A DNA stretch of 64,000 nucleotides from Aliisedimentitalea scapharcae. GTDB lineage: Bacteria; Pseudomonadota; Alphaproteobacteria; Rhodobacterales; Rhodobacteraceae. The stretch is from the NCBI RefSeq assembly GCF_045277565.1, contig NZ_CP123584.1:1674001-1738000 (forward strand), in the 5' to 3' direction. Made by a program: the position numbers and the translations under genes. Positions 63,779 through 64,000 of the stretch are shown one piece after another; the first letter of the stretch is position 1; each line of letters begins with the position of its first letter. The notes under the pieces were generated by a model. It was not told the DNA's origin. It ran no database searches and saw only the letters and a list, made by a program, of their open reading frames with translations.

Positions 63779-64000
63779 CGCGCGTCGGGGCATACGCCGT
63801 GTCCCTTGCGGTCGCTCTGGCGGCGCTGCCTTTGGCCGCGGCAGCACCGGAAACGTCTCTGCGCCCTCAGGACCGCGGGGATGGTCCGGTCCTGACCATC
63901 TTCACCAGCGGTGGATCGCCGCTTGCACCGGCGGCTGTTCCGATCCGACCGGTGGTGCGACCCGGCGATCGGGACCCGGTTTTGGCAGCATCTGTAGCTG
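63775..64000 (+). CDS. Exported protein of unknown function, N-terminal part only
   Basis: The first 75 codons begin at an ATG overlapping the tyrA stop and run off the window. A signal peptide (AYAVSLAVALAALPLAAA) is followed by APETSLRPQDRG and a Pro-rich stretch. In some relatives an extensin-like protein follows tyrA, but the visible part is too short to say. Confidence 0.7.
   Translation, partial: MTRVGAYAVSLAVALAALPLAAAAPETSLRPQDRGDGPVLTIFTSGGSPLAPAAVPIRPVVRPGDRDPVLAASVA

Noticed and set aside
1..64000. CRISPR array
   Set aside because: No regularly spaced short direct repeats were seen on either strand.

Overview
The window looks like a chromosome segment of a marine alphaproteobacterium of the Roseobacter group (Rhodobacteraceae). 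The reasons are the moderately high G+C content, the families present (class-specific AraC regulators, GFA and GST enzymes, a Liv-type ABC transporter with a hydantoin-racemase-like gene, a Hint_2 protein) and the housekeeping genes ctaD, lipB, rpsD and hisC-tyrA. This placement is inference from gene content; no 16S gene is present.

Layout. Positions 1-4716 are core-like: the start of cytochrome oxidase subunit I, a HIT protein, a heavily frameshifted LuxR/alpha-beta-hydrolase pseudogene, lipB, a FrnE/DsbA-like thioredoxin-fold protein and tRNA-Leu(GAG). From about 4.7 kb to 38 kb lies an accessory zone. It holds a hybrid sensor kinase, a secreted DUF3604 protein, a DszB-like sulfinate desulfinase cluster with a rhodanese and a divergent AraC regulator, a phosphatase-acetyltransferase pair, a PD-(D/E)XK nuclease plus SF2 helicase pair of Hachiman-like design, and three related secreted amidohydrolases with two related AraC regulators and a metallophosphoesterase. 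It also holds a sulfotransferase, YaeQ and a broken AraC gene. Its long intergenic spaces carry diverged copies of a dispersed non-coding repeat family and a recurring ACTTTGCAAAG motif. From 38 kb to 64 kb the order is tighter and ordinary: HxlR/GST/SDR/AEC/GFA genes; a racemase with a complete LivFGMH transporter, binding protein and GntR regulator; MscS channel; aldehyde dehydrogenase and MmgE/PrpD; small oxidoreductase and hydrolase genes; Hint protein; rpsD; and an aromatic or amino-acid block (Lrp, class V PLP enzyme, hisC, tyrA).

Main points. (1) An intact IS66 element (18445-20951, 8-bp target duplication ACTGCTGC) sits inside the helicase gene. Removing the element and one duplication copy rejoins the two helicase parts exactly in frame to a 1074-residue protein, so a candidate antiphage system has been switched off, perhaps reversibly. 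(2) The protein at 13087-14250 keeps the Cys, His and Arg catalytic residues of the desulfinase DszB, lacks a signal peptide and lies upstream of a rhodanese; no other dsz genes are nearby. (3) Three signal-peptide amidohydrolases and two AraC regulators appear to be duplicates of one module. One of the three has lost its signal peptide frame through a one-base loss in an A/T tract. (4) Dispersed repeats bracket several of these modules.

All statements rest on reading the sequence and on knowledge of families; no database search was run.
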